DNA of 64,000 nucleotides from Floridanema aerugineum (GTDB lineage: Bacteria > Cyanobacteriota > Cyanobacteriia > Cyanobacteriales > Aerosakkonemataceae), in NCBI RefSeq assembly GCF_041929345.1, contig NZ_JBHFNQ010000146.1, forward strand, positions 1-64,000. Reading direction: 5' to 3'. This document shows positions 42,381 through 50,142 of the stretch, in pieces. Below the pieces are notes generated by a model that worked only from the letters and a program-made list of their open reading frames with translations, was not told where the DNA came from and ran no database searches. The translations under genes were made by a program, and so were the position numbers. Within the stretch, counting starts at the first letter, position 1. Each line of letters begins with the position of its first letter.

Positions 42381-42992
42381 TTAAATTTGTGATGGGAGTA
42401 GAGAACTAAACCATGTTTGGTAATGTTCAGGTGTGTTTAAATCAGCTAAAACAATTGGGTGATTAAATTCTACTTTTTGAATGCTTGAATTGAATTGTTT
42501 AACTATTTGTCTTAATCCTTGGGTTGCTTCAGAAATTGAGTTTAAGTAAGGTAATATTTGCGGAGAAAATAGTAGGGGATGTCCGATGCGATTTTCATAA
42601 GTTGGCGCGGTAATTAAGGCTTTATTTAATTGATGAAAATAGCGCAATTTGTGGTAAACTTCTCTAGGGCGAGGTTGGTCTACTGCTGATATTGCTAAAG
42701 TGGTAAAATTTTGGGAAATTAGAGTTAATCCTGTAAGAATAGAACTGGTTTTGCCGCGACTAGGATCGGGGTTAATTATTGTTTGACTTTCTGGGGGAAA
42801 TTCGGGTTGGAAAGCAGCATTTTGTGGGGATAAAACTACGATTGGGATAAAGTTTGATTTGAGAAATTCCGTTACTTGATATTGCAGGAGTGTTTGGTTG
42901 TTGTACCAAGGAAGGGAGGTTTTACAAGTTCCCATTCTGGTAGATTTTCCAGCAGATAAAATGATAGTAAAGTTTTTTTTCTCATTTATCAT
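42381..42992 (-). CDS. MobA/MocA-like nucleotidyltransferase (molybdenum cofactor type)
   Basis: A 203-residue protein with the NTP-transferase fold: IILSAGKSTRMGTCKTSLPW is the nucleotide loop (GxSxRMGxxK). SAVDQPRPREVYHKL is the D-Q-P metal site. The end resembles the MocA family, which adds CMP to molybdopterin for xanthine-dehydrogenase-type enzymes. A molybdenum hydroxylase gene lies on the same strand 3 kb upstream, separated by an island of unrelated genes. It therefore fits a cofactor role for that enzyme, but a generic sugar-nucleotide role is possible. It starts within the stop of the small ORF upstream (TAATG). Confidence 0.8.
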   Translation of the reverse strand: MINEKKNFTIILSAGKSTRMGTCKTSLPWYNNQTLLQYQVTEFLKSNFIPIVVLSPQNAAFQPEFPPESQTIINPDPSRGKTSSILTGLTLISQNFTTLAISAVDQPRPREVYHKLRYFHQLNKALITAPTYENRIGHPLLFSPQILPYLNSISEATQGLRQIVKQFNSSIQKVEFNHPIVLADLNTPEHYQTWFSSLLPSQI

Positions 42993-43174
42993 TACTTTTT
43001 AATTGGCTTGACACCATTACCGTGTCTTGTTGGATTAATGGTAAAGTTTGATGTGCCAGGAGGATGAACAATTAAGGAAATAGCCTCACGAATTTCATCG
43101 CGAATAATAGACCAATCACTCGATTCTGCAAAATTTCCAATGCTAATTAGAGAGATTTCTTGGACAATTTTCAT
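42992..43174 (-). pseudogene. Restriction-endonuclease-like N-terminal fragment
   Basis: A 60-residue ORF: an N-terminal MKIVQEISLISIGNFAESSD, a helix WSIIRDEIREAISLIV, then HPPGTSNFTINPTRHGNGVK and PIKK at the end. The pattern of W-x2-I, I-x3-I, PPG, FTI-P and GNGVKPIK resembles the first 60 residues of a family of cyanobacterial type II restriction-endonuclease-like proteins. Those proteins continue for about 150 more residues. If so, this is a truncated remnant. It could also be a real short protein. The reading frame ends by overlapping the MocA-like start codon. Identification rests on memory of the motif only. Confidence 0.4.
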
Positions 43175-43198
43175 ATTGACTATTTATTGAGGCTGATT

Positions 43199-43253
43199 GC
43201 GATCGATCCACCTGTGGAAATGATTTTGTTTGTTGTTGGGGGGAGGGCGATCG
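43199..43253. repeat. 55-bp direct repeat, copy 1
   Basis: GCGATCGATC..ACCTGTGGAAATGATTTTG..GGGGGGAGGGCGATCG. It is nearly identical (one base and one indel different) to 43892-43945, so the pair brackets the DUF4926/DUF6883 genes. Confidence 0.85.
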
Positions 43254-43256
43254 ATC

Positions 43257-43520
43257 TTATACGGCTACCATTTCAGTTTTTGTATCGGGTGGTACTGGCT
43301 CAAAACGCAATACCATAATTTGTTCTGGACGCAATCCTAATGATTCGTAAGTGCGCCCATTGCGATCGCTAAATTCAACTTCAAAAGCTGTACCATTGGC
43401 TAATATTTCTACCACTGTTCCAACTTGTCCCCGCCACAGATTGTATTGCGGTAAGTCAACTGTTAAAGCGACAACATCTAATAATTTAACTGTGTTATTA
43501 ATCACGCTAGTTACCTTCAC
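43257..43520 (-). CDS. DUF4926 domain protein (possible antitoxin or immunity protein)
   Basis: An 87-residue protein matching DUF4926: KLLDVVALTVDLPQYNLWRG, then QVGTVVEILANGTAFEVEFS and RTYESLGLRPEQIMVL. These small proteins are usually the second gene after a DUF6883 (or similar) gene, and many occur in toxin-antitoxin-like pairs. Here the DUF6883 gene lies 3 bp upstream. The short TVAL/V-rich beta structure suggests a small beta-barrel. The C-terminal tail is longer than the core. The function is inferred from context only. Confidence 0.75.
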   Translation of the reverse strand: MKVTSVINNTVKLLDVVALTVDLPQYNLWRGQVGTVVEILANGTAFEVEFSDRNGRTYESLGLRPEQIMVLRFEPVPPDTKTEMVAV

Positions 43521-43523
43521 TAA

Positions 43524-43874
43524 TTACAGAGGATAGCAGGTGGTTAATTTAGGAATCTCCGAACCATGTTCGACGATCCAACCACTTCGCAGGTTTGCAC
43601 TTTTATTCTGCCATTCAATTGTGAAATCTAAGGTATAACGTTGTCCAAATTCATCCTGTCTTCCCAACTGCGCTTCATGAGTTTTGACAACTTCCAACAA
43701 AATTTCACGTAATTCTTCCGCATTTTCAGCTGTCATCCCCAGAATTGACATAAAAAGCCGAGCTTTGTGTTTGCCATCATCATGTTCAGGATTAAGGCAG
43801 TAGTCACGAAGCTTACGAATATTAACCACTGCATTGTTTGCATTTGGGATGAGCATAGAAAAATATTGTAGCAA
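43524..43874 (-). CDS. DUF6883 domain protein (possible toxin partner)
   Basis: A 116-residue protein, probably starting at the ATG at 43856 (MLIPNANNAVVNIRKLRDYC) to give 110 residues. DUF6883 signature: MLIPNA-A-V-KLRDYCLNP, then HDDGKHKARLFMSILGMTAE and EELREILLEVVKTHEAQLGR. RDYCLNPEHDDGKHKAR is the conserved core. The family is often paired with DUF4926 and also found as the C-terminal domain of larger toxins, so a toxic or effector role is plausible but not shown here. The pair is bracketed by 55-bp direct repeats. Confidence 0.75.
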   Translation of the reverse strand: MLQYFSMLIPNANNAVVNIRKLRDYCLNPEHDDGKHKARLFMSILGMTAENAEELREILLEVVKTHEAQLGRQDEFGQRYTLDFTIEWQNKSANLRSGWIVEHGSEIPKLTTCYPL

Positions 43875-43891
43875 TTGCGGCGATCATGTTA

Positions 43892-43945
43892 GCGATCGAT
43901 CTACCTGTGGAAATGATTTTGTTTGTTGTGGGGGGAGGGCGATCG
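43892..43945. repeat. 55-bp direct repeat, copy 2
   Basis: Second copy of the repeat at 43199-43253, 693 bp apart (start to start). It lies upstream of the DUF6883 gene and may contain its promoter region. Confidence 0.85.
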
Positions 43946-43989
43946 TATTCTTGCATTATCTTATACAGCAAAGGATACTCAATATACTT

Positions 43990-44637
43990 TTACTTCATCA
44001 GATTATTTATTAACTCATCAACTTGTAGAAGTCCTTGAATGATTTGTTTTACTGTATTGACTTCAGTTGCGGGGTCTGGTGGTTGATTGGTTCTATAAGT
44101 TGTAGCAGAGGAATGCGCTACTTGACCTCTTTGTTCTCCAAATGTATTCATAGTAGCTAGTAAGGAAGAATCCAGGTCATCACTATCTATGCCTATTGGT
44201 AAAAGTAACGCCAAAATATTGGCTTCTTTGACTCCATGATTCTCATCAATAACTCGTTTAAAAGATTTGATGGCTAAATCTAATTTCTTGTCTATTTTTA
44301 CTTTTTCTTCAGGATGCGTTCTACTCCCCCTAGTTGGAGTGAGCGTTGAAGGAGGTTTATCCATAGACTGACCAGAGAAGGCGATTAAGCAAATTAAAGT
44401 TCGATGTGCCTTGCGTGAGCTATCCCAATTTCTTTTTACATTAAGAACTACTTCCCAAACTCTCTCCTCAAGATAAGACTCTATTTCAGCATGAGCTAGC
44501 ACCCTATATGCAAGAGTTCTAGCTAACTGTCTCTCAGAATAGAAACCTGTAGGACTGATACTAGGAATAAATTGCTTTTTTAATCTATTGAGTTCTTTGC
44601 ATAAAATACGAAACCTAGCAGATTTTGGCATACTCAA
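43990..44637 (-). CDS. RiboL-PSP-HEPN-type putative ribonuclease
   Basis: A 215-residue helical protein of the HEPN superfamily. The N-terminal helix has YRVLAHAEIESYLEERVWEV, a typical HA-IE-Y-E motif of the RiboL-PSP-HEPN group. The second HEPN signature, R170-GQVA-H175 in FGEQRGQVAHSS, is the Rx4H catalytic motif. HEPN proteins with this motif are metal-independent RNases in toxin-antitoxin and defence systems. The gene follows the DUF262 gene by 8 bp and is likely to be co-translated with it. A ring of Asp/Ser-rich sequence (DSDDLDSSLL) lies just before the motif. The role as defence effector is inferred. Confidence 0.8.
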   Translation of the reverse strand: MSMPKSARFRILCKELNRLKKQFIPSISPTGFYSERQLARTLAYRVLAHAEIESYLEERVWEVVLNVKRNWDSSRKAHRTLICLIAFSGQSMDKPPSTLTPTRGSRTHPEEKVKIDKKLDLAIKSFKRVIDENHGVKEANILALLLPIGIDSDDLDSSLLATMNTFGEQRGQVAHSSATTYRTNQPPDPATEVNTVKQIIQGLLQVDELINNLMK

Positions 44638-44645
44638 ACGTGAAT

Positions 44646-45881
44646 TTACCTTAAACTATCAAATATAATGCGGTTATCAACGAGTTTAGGAACGTTAAAA
44701 TCAATATTTAAAACTCTTAATAAAGCTTTACCCCATAATGAAAGGCGTGTATAAGTTTCACGAATGTTTTGTGTTGTAACTTCAACAGATTTTTTGAATT
44801 CATTATTAGCACACAACTCCTTAAAAGCTTCTTCTACTCCTGATTTATTATTTTCAGCAGCTTGTCTAATAACCGGATCTGAAAAATAAAAAACCATTAC
44901 ATCTAGAATTGCTCTATTGAACTGAGAACGATAAGTTTGTTTTGTGTTTAACCACATACGAGAAAAACTTTTTTCTCCAAATATATCGATAGTTGCTTGT
45001 ACTGCTTTTTCAAACTGGTCAATTGTATTTATGATATCGCTTGATTTTTTCTCCCAGTCTCTATTAAGAACTTTGCACGTCATATCAAGAAATGCTTTTA
45101 GATCGCTACGATATTCAGAAAGAAAATAATGAAATGCTACGTAGCGTAATAACAATTCAACATCACGCATCCGAAAATCAGGATTATTGGACTTGAATAT
45201 TTTTCTTAAAGCTTCACTCCTAATTGATTGATCATCCAGAAAATTAATAAAAGGACCCGGATGTAGTGCTTGCCTTAATTCTTGTGGAGATAATGGAGTA
45301 CTTTCTACATTAAGACGCAAGAATATCTTGTACAAAAAACTTTCACTGTGCCAATTTCGGATCAGTGTAGTACGAATAGTTTGATTATCTAAATTATCTA
45401 GTTCCGAGCTAAATAATAAATTATTCTTTAACTCCTCGTATGTTTGATTATTAAGTTCAGGCCGGAATTCCAAATTTTTCAAAGCAAATCCATTATTCGG
45501 AGTTTCACTTCTTCCATAAAACTGAAGAATTGTTAAAAGACGTTGTTTGCCGTCAAGAACAATAAATTTACCATGTTTTTCGCCATCCGTAGCTAATACT
45601 ATTTGTGGAATAGGGAATCCAAGAATTAGTGATTCTATGAATCTACTTTTACGAATTAAATTCCAAGCATCTCGTCTTTGAAATCTTGGATTTAATTTAA
45701 TATTTTCGCGAACTAACTGATTAAGAATAGTTTCTGTTGTCCAGTCTGTTCCAGATACGACAATTCCTGCAATCTCCTTTAGCTCTGATTGTCGCTTTGC
45801 ATCAGTGCTTTCAATCTCCTCATCATCATCTTCATCAAAGAAACTTACTTCTTCTTTTTCTACAAGTTCTAGTTCATACAT
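44646..45881 (-). CDS. DUF262 (ParB/Srx-like) protein
   Basis: A 411-residue protein. After an acidic leader (residues 1-35) the DUF262 domain has LNPRFQRRDAWN (64-74), SRFIESLILGFPIPQIVLA, and FIVLDGKQRLLTILQFYG with the D110-G-K-Q-R114 motif. The domain belongs to the ParB/sulfiredoxin-like fold, hydrolyses NTPs or cuts DNA in several defence proteins (for example GmrS), and often joins with HNH or HEPN partners. The C-terminal 200 residues are helical, and no HNH motif is seen. It is the first gene of a pair with the HEPN gene. A two-gene defence unit is inferred. Confidence 0.85.
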   Translation of the reverse strand: MYELELVEKEEVSFFDEDDDEEIESTDAKRQSELKEIAGIVVSGTDWTTETILNQLVRENIKLNPRFQRRDAWNLIRKSRFIESLILGFPIPQIVLATDGEKHGKFIVLDGKQRLLTILQFYGRSETPNNGFALKNLEFRPELNNQTYEELKNNLLFSSELDNLDNQTIRTTLIRNWHSESFLYKIFLRLNVESTPLSPQELRQALHPGPFINFLDDQSIRSEALRKIFKSNNPDFRMRDVELLLRYVAFHYFLSEYRSDLKAFLDMTCKVLNRDWEKKSSDIINTIDQFEKAVQATIDIFGEKSFSRMWLNTKQTYRSQFNRAILDVMVFYFSDPVIRQAAENNKSGVEEAFKELCANNEFKKSVEVTTQNIRETYTRLSLWGKALLRVLNIDFNVPKLVDNRIIFDSLR

Positions 45882-46016
45882 GATTGTAATCTAGTTGAAG
45901 GATCTAGGTCTAAACAGGATATAGATCTGTATTAACTAAGTATATTCGATCTGACGAGTTAAGGTATAAAAGTCTGGTTTACCGATTACTCCCTCTCAAT
46001 CATTACCATACACTCT

Positions 46017-48851
46017 CTACTCATCGTGCAAACCCTGTATCGCTTGCCATAGTCTTTCGGGTGTTATTGGTAATTGTTTGAGTCTAATTCCGGTAGCATT
46101 TGCAACAGCATTGACGATCGCAGGAGCAACACAATTAATCACCACTTCCCCTACTCCTTTCGCTCCAAAAGGCCCATAAGGATCTGATTTTTCAATGAAA
46201 TAAACTTCTATTGGTGGCACATCTTTGGCAAGGGGTAAGCGATAGCTGCGAAGGTTGGGATTGATGATTTTTCCTTGTTCATCGAAGTGCAATTCTTCGG
46301 TTAAAGCATACCCTAATCCCATCACTATTCCGCCAATTACTTGCCCTTCACAAATGCGCGGATTAATCGCTTTGCCAATATCAATTGCTTGGACGCAACG
46401 CAATATTTTAATTTTTCCGGTTTCTGTATCTACTTCTACTTCTACTCCTAGAACTGCAAAAGTTAGCGTAGAACGTTCTGCTGCATATTCTGATTCTGCT
46501 ACTAATGGTCGATCGCTGAGTTTAGCTAAAGTTTCTAAGTCTATCTCTTGATTGATTGAAGTATTTTTTGATTTAATTAAAATGCCGTTTAATTCCAATT
46601 TTTCGGGGACAATTTGCCAAATTTCGCTAACCTTATTTAATAACAATTCCTGTAAGTTTTGGGCGGCTAAAATTACCGCTTGACCTGAAATGTAGGTAGT
46701 AGCAGAAGCATAAGAACCTGCATCAAAAGGAGTTTCTTTGGTGTCGCTAGCAATAATATCAATTTGGTCGAAAGTTGTATTTAAAACTTCGGCGGCGATT
46801 TGTCTTAAGGTAGTTTCTGCGCCTGTACCAACATCTACTGCACCAGTTCTTAATTCATATCGACCATTTTCTTTAAGTGCAATTTTCACTTTTGCTGTAT
46901 GGATTTTGGCTAATCCACTTCCTTGCATGGCGACGGCAAAACCTACTCCTTGGCGCAAATGTCCGTTAACTTTTGGCGGAGTTCCTGGTTGATATTTTAA
47001 TACTTCAGAGACTTTTGTTAATGCTTCATCTAATCCACAACTACCGACTATTTTGAAATGTCTTTCTACTCCTAATAGCAGGGAATCTTCGGTGTTAATT
47101 AAATTTTGTCGCCGGAACTCTAAAGGATCTAATTGCAATTTTTCGGCTATTTCATCTAATAAACATTCCATTGCAAAAAAGCCTTGGGTTGCTCCATAGC
47201 CGCGAAATGCTCCGGCTGGCATTGTGTTAGTATAAACTGAGCGACCGTGAAATTTTTGGTTAGGACAACGATACAATCCTAATGGCATTGTTCCGGTGAG
47301 GAAAATTACTTGTGTGCCATGATTTCCGTAAGCGCCTGTGTTGGCGATCGCATTCATTTCCACAGCAGTTAAACTACCATCTTTTTTCACCCCAATTTTT
47401 AGGTGAACCTTCATCGCATGGCGGCTATTTGTAGCAGTAAATTCCTCATTGCGGGTAAACGCCCATTGCACAGGACGACCTGTTTTTAATGTTGCTAAAA
47501 CACAGAGATCTTCGCTTAAAATTTCTTGTTTATTACCAAAACCTCCGCCGATATGGGCTTTATAAACTCTGACTTTCTCTTTAGGTAAATTGAAAATTTG
47601 CGCGAGGAGTCGTTGACAGTGAAAGGGAACTTGTGTGCTAGATCTAACTACTAATGTGCCATCTTCTTCTAACCAACTTGTGCTAATATGAGGTTCTAAA
47701 TGTGTATGTTGTACTGCTGGTAAGTCGTAGGTATTTTCTAATATTAAATCTGCCTCTGCGAATCCCTTAGCTAAATCACCTTTTTCAATCAATACTTCCC
47801 CAGAAATGTTATTTTGTGCATCATGAATTTGATAAGATTCCGGTTCATCATGAATTATAGGAATTGGTGGTTTTGTTAACTCCCCAATCCCCAATCCCGT
47901 AGGACAGGCATCCTGCCTGTCATCCTTAAACCCCATTTCTTTCACCTTTTCACCCATTGCTAATACTGGGTCAATTACATGAGGTAAAATTTCATAATCT
48001 ACTGTGATTAATTGACAAGCTGTTTGGGCAATTTCCGGTGTTTCTGCGACTACTGCGGCAATGCGATCGCCAATAAATCGCACTTTATTATCTAACAAAT
48101 AATGATCGTGTGGATCGGGTACAGGTTCGGCGTGTCCGGCAGTTGTGTAAGGAATTCTGCTAACATCTTCATGGGTAAAGATTGCGTGAACTCCGGGTAA
48201 TTCTTTTGCTTTGGTGGTGTCAATTTTGCGGATTCTGGCGTGGGGGTGTGGCGATCGCAAAACCTTTAAATGCAATGTTCCTTCTGGTGCCCAATCTGGG
48301 GTATAAATTGGTTTTCCAGTAACAATTTCATAACCATCTTGTTTGGGAATACTTTGTCCTATTTGGGAGGTTGACAGGCAGGATGCCTGTCCTACAAGAT
48401 TGGGGGAATTATTTAGATTTTTGCCTTTTTTGATGCTTTCAACTATTGCTTGATATCCAGTACAGCGGCAGAGATTTCCATCCATTGCGGCGCGAAGTTC
48501 TTGTTCTGTGGAGAAGTCTAATTTTTCGGCGGACATAATCATTCCGGGGGTACAAAATCCGCATTGAAATCCTTGTTCGTCGATAAATGCTTGCTGCATT
48601 GGGCAAAGTTCGCCGTCTTTTGCTAGTCCTTCGATGGTTGTTATTTGGGTGTTGTTAATACGATGGGCGGGAAAAATGCAGCTATGAACTGGTGTTTCGT
48701 TCACCCAAACTGTACAACTTCCACAGTCTCCTGTTTCGCAAACTTTATGAGTTCCCATCCATCCTTGTTGGCGAAGTAAGGTTAGTAAACTAGTGCCGGG
48801 AGGACAAGTAATGTTATAGTTTTGATTGTTAATTTGGAATTTTAGAGGCAT
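46017..48851 (-). CDS. Xanthine-dehydrogenase-type molybdoenzyme (2Fe-2S and molybdopterin domains fused)
   Basis: About 944 residues, starting at the ATG at 48851 (MPLKFQINNQNYN); the ten codons before it come from a repeat. Residues 1-150 carry two Fe2S2 clusters: CETGDCGSC and CGFCTPG...CRCTGY. From about 180 comes the molybdopterin domain: GGFGNKQE, FRGYGATQGFFAMECLLDEI and the catalytic Glu in PFGAKGVGEVVINC. It should oxidise purines (hypoxanthine or xanthine to urate) or an aldehyde, with the adjacent FAD subunit. Two identical 23-bp palindromic repeats are inserted in frame, in opposite orientation, adding GQASCLS at about residue 153 (linker) and DRQDACPT at about 312 (loop). The fold should tolerate them. 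Confidence 0.9.
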   Translation of the reverse strand: MPLKFQINNQNYNITCPPGTSLLTLLRQQGWMGTHKVCETGDCGSCTVWVNETPVHSCIFPAHRINNTQITTIEGLAKDGELCPMQQAFIDEQGFQCGFCTPGMIMSAEKLDFSTEQELRAAMDGNLCRCTGYQAIVESIKKGKNLNNSPNLVGQASCLSTSQIGQSIPKQDGYEIVTGKPIYTPDWAPEGTLHLKVLRSPHPHARIRKIDTTKAKELPGVHAIFTHEDVSRIPYTTAGHAEPVPDPHDHYLLDNKVRFIGDRIAAVVAETPEIAQTACQLITVDYEILPHVIDPVLAMGEKVKEMGFKDDRQDACPTGLGIGELTKPPIPIIHDEPESYQIHDAQNNISGEVLIEKGDLAKGFAEADLILENTYDLPAVQHTHLEPHISTSWLEEDGTLVVRSSTQVPFHCQRLLAQIFNLPKEKVRVYKAHIGGGFGNKQEILSEDLCVLATLKTGRPVQWAFTRNEEFTATNSRHAMKVHLKIGVKKDGSLTAVEMNAIANTGAYGNHGTQVIFLTGTMPLGLYRCPNQKFHGRSVYTNTMPAGAFRGYGATQGFFAMECLLDEIAEKLQLDPLEFRRQNLINTEDSLLLGVERHFKIVGSCGLDEALTKVSEVLKYQPGTPPKVNGHLRQGVGFAVAMQGSGLAKIHTAKVKIALKENGRYELRTGAVDVGTGAETTLRQIAAEVLNTTFDQIDIIASDTKETPFDAGSYASATTYISGQAVILAAQNLQELLLNKVSEIWQIVPEKLELNGILIKSKNTSINQEIDLETLAKLSDRPLVAESEYAAERSTLTFAVLGVEVEVDTETGKIKILRCVQAIDIGKAINPRICEGQVIGGIVMGLGYALTEELHFDEQGKIINPNLRSYRLPLAKDVPPIEVYFIEKSDPYGPFGAKGVGEVVINCVAPAIVNAVANATGIRLKQLPITPERLWQAIQGLHDE
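47899..47921. repeat. Palindromic repeat inside the molybdoenzyme gene, copy 1
   Basis: GTAGGACAGGCATCCTGCCT plus GTC. It encodes D-R-Q-D-A-C-P-T on the minus strand. It is the exact reverse complement of copy 2 (48373-48395), and an intergenic relative is at 10267-10290. Confidence 0.9.
48373..48395. repeat. Palindromic repeat inside the molybdoenzyme gene, copy 2
   Basis: GACAGGCAGGATGCCTGTCC plus TAC, encoding V-G-Q-A-S-C-L-S on the minus strand. It sits in the linker between the Fe-S and molybdopterin domains. Confidence 0.9.
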
Positions 48852-48910
48852 TTTTTTGAACCGCGAAGACGCGAAGGACACGAAGAAAGAGAAGAAAGAG
48901 AGAGTTTTAT
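48850..48910. repeat. Dispersed repeat TTTTTTTGAACCGCGAAGACGC type
   Basis: TTTTTTTGAACCGCGAAGACG followed by AAGGACACGAAGAAAGAGAAG-like purine-rich units. Relatives are at 53205-53370 and, shorter, at 51302. It carries the molybdoenzyme start codon at its edge. Confidence 0.75.
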
Positions 48911-48918
48911 AATAAATT

Positions 48919-49725
48919 TTAAAATTGTAGCGATCGCTTCATCAAAATTTGGGTAATATGTTGGCGATAGGTGTTGGATGCAGTTGTATCGTTGAGATAA
49001 TTGGTTAATGGAATTGTTTCATTAAGTTTTTGGGTAATTTCAGTTATTGGGGGAATTTGTGCAAATTCAATTAATTTGGGTGAGGGTATACAACCGCTAA
49101 TTGCAAATTTGATTTTTTGGGTATTTGGATTGTAAGCGGCGACTACTGTTGATATGGCAAGTCCGGCGGAAGTTAGACAAATTCTTTGGTAGTTAGTTTG
49201 TAGTTCTAAGTTTTCTTTGGGAATGAATATTTTTCGCAAAACTTCTCCTGGTTTGAGGATTGTTTTTTTGATTCCTGTTTGAAATTGTTTGGCGGAAATC
49301 CAATAAGGTTCGCCTGATAAAGGGAGTATTTGATATTTAGCGTCTAAGAGTATCATTACTGGCGCAAAGGTTCCTGCTGGTATTGCTAAACAAAGGTTTC
49401 CTCCAACTGTGGCGACGTTTTGAATTTTGAAAGATGCTAATTCATTAACGGCGCTTTTTAATGCTTTTACTGATGTCCAATTTTCGGGGAAGTTGTAGTT
49501 TAATAATTGACTCATTATACAAGTTGCGCCAATTGTTAAACCTTCGGAGTTAATTTCTATTTCTGACCATCCCAAGTTTTGCAGGTCAACTAAGGTGGTA
49601 ATTTCTGGTTGCGGTTCGCTGAATAACCAAGTACCTCCAGCTAACCAACTCCATCCACTTTTCCAGTTAGTAATTTCTGCTAAATTTTGAGGAGTAAGAA
49701 AAGTTTCTATGTTGGGTAAATCCAT
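48919..49725 (-). CDS. FAD-binding subunit of the xanthine-dehydrogenase-type enzyme
   Basis: A 268-residue protein of the CoxM/XdhB type. Pattern seen: SGWSWLAGGTWLFSEPQPEI (FAD loop near residue 31), IEINSEGLTIGATCIMSQL, FKIQNVATVGGNLCLAIPAG (second FAD loop), and the C-terminal CO-dehydrogenase-flavoprotein-like domain (NYQRICLTSAGLAISTVVAA, then AISGCIPSPKLIEF). It passes electrons from the iron-sulfur clusters of the partner to FAD and then to NAD+ or oxygen. It lies 67 bp upstream of the molybdoenzyme gene, same strand. The first loop is AGGTWL where related enzymes often have AGGTDL. Confidence 0.88.
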   Translation of the reverse strand: MDLPNIETFLTPQNLAEITNWKSGWSWLAGGTWLFSEPQPEITTLVDLQNLGWSEIEINSEGLTIGATCIMSQLLNYNFPENWTSVKALKSAVNELASFKIQNVATVGGNLCLAIPAGTFAPVMILLDAKYQILPLSGEPYWISAKQFQTGIKKTILKPGEVLRKIFIPKENLELQTNYQRICLTSAGLAISTVVAAYNPNTQKIKFAISGCIPSPKLIEFAQIPPITEITQKLNETIPLTNYLNDTTASNTYRQHITQILMKRSLQF

Positions 49726-49738
49726 CTTGTGATTTAGA

Positions 49739-50098
49739 TTAACTTCCTCGATATGTGCTGTATGACCAAGGTGATGTTAGTAGTGGAACGTGATAATGTG
49801 CTTGGGGATTTGCGATGCCAAAACGAATGGGAATTTGATCTAAAAATAGCGGTTTTGGTAAGTCTTTTAAGTGGTGATTGAAGTATTCGCCAACGTGAAA
49901 GACTAATTCGTAAATTCCCTGCTGAAGTTCGCCCTCAATTAAAGGTGAATCTGTGCGTCCATCTTGGTTGGTACGAATGGTTTTTAAAAGAGTTTTTTCG
50001 TTGGTTTCTGGTGTTATTGACCAAAGTTCGATCGCCAAATCTCGCGCCGGACAACCTTGTGCTGTATCTAAAACATGAGTAGTTAATTTACCTGCCAT
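49739..50098 (-). CDS. 5-hydroxyisourate hydrolase (transthyretin-like)
   Basis: A 119-residue enzyme that opens 5-hydroxyisourate to OHCU after urate oxidation. The family signature is complete: KLTTHVLDTAQGCPARDLAI with His8, Arg48 in TNQDGRTDSPL, FHVGEYF, HYHVPLLTSPWSYSTYRGS, ending in the diagnostic Y-R-G-S. No leader or fusion domain. It lies between the FAD subunit (13 bp) and the HpxO-like gene (44 bp downstream of its stop). Confidence 0.95.
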   Translation of the reverse strand: MAGKLTTHVLDTAQGCPARDLAIELWSITPETNEKTLLKTIRTNQDGRTDSPLIEGELQQGIYELVFHVGEYFNHHLKDLPKPLFLDQIPIRFGIANPQAHYHVPLLTSPWSYSTYRGS

Positions 50099-50100
50099 AA

Positions 50101-50131
50101 CATCTGTGTTTATCTGTGTTTATCTGTGGTT
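50101..50131. repeat. Dispersed ~10-bp tandem repeat (CATCTGTG family)
   Basis: CATCTGTGTTTATCTGTGTT then TATCTGTGGTTTAAAAAA, filling the gap between the HIU hydrolase and HpxO-like genes. Confidence 0.85.
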
Positions 50132-50142
50132 TAAAAAACTCA

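Noticed and set aside
46255..46992. Plus-strand ORFs opposite the molybdoenzyme gene
   Set aside because: Ser/Ile-rich antisense shadows without starts preceded by ribosome sites.
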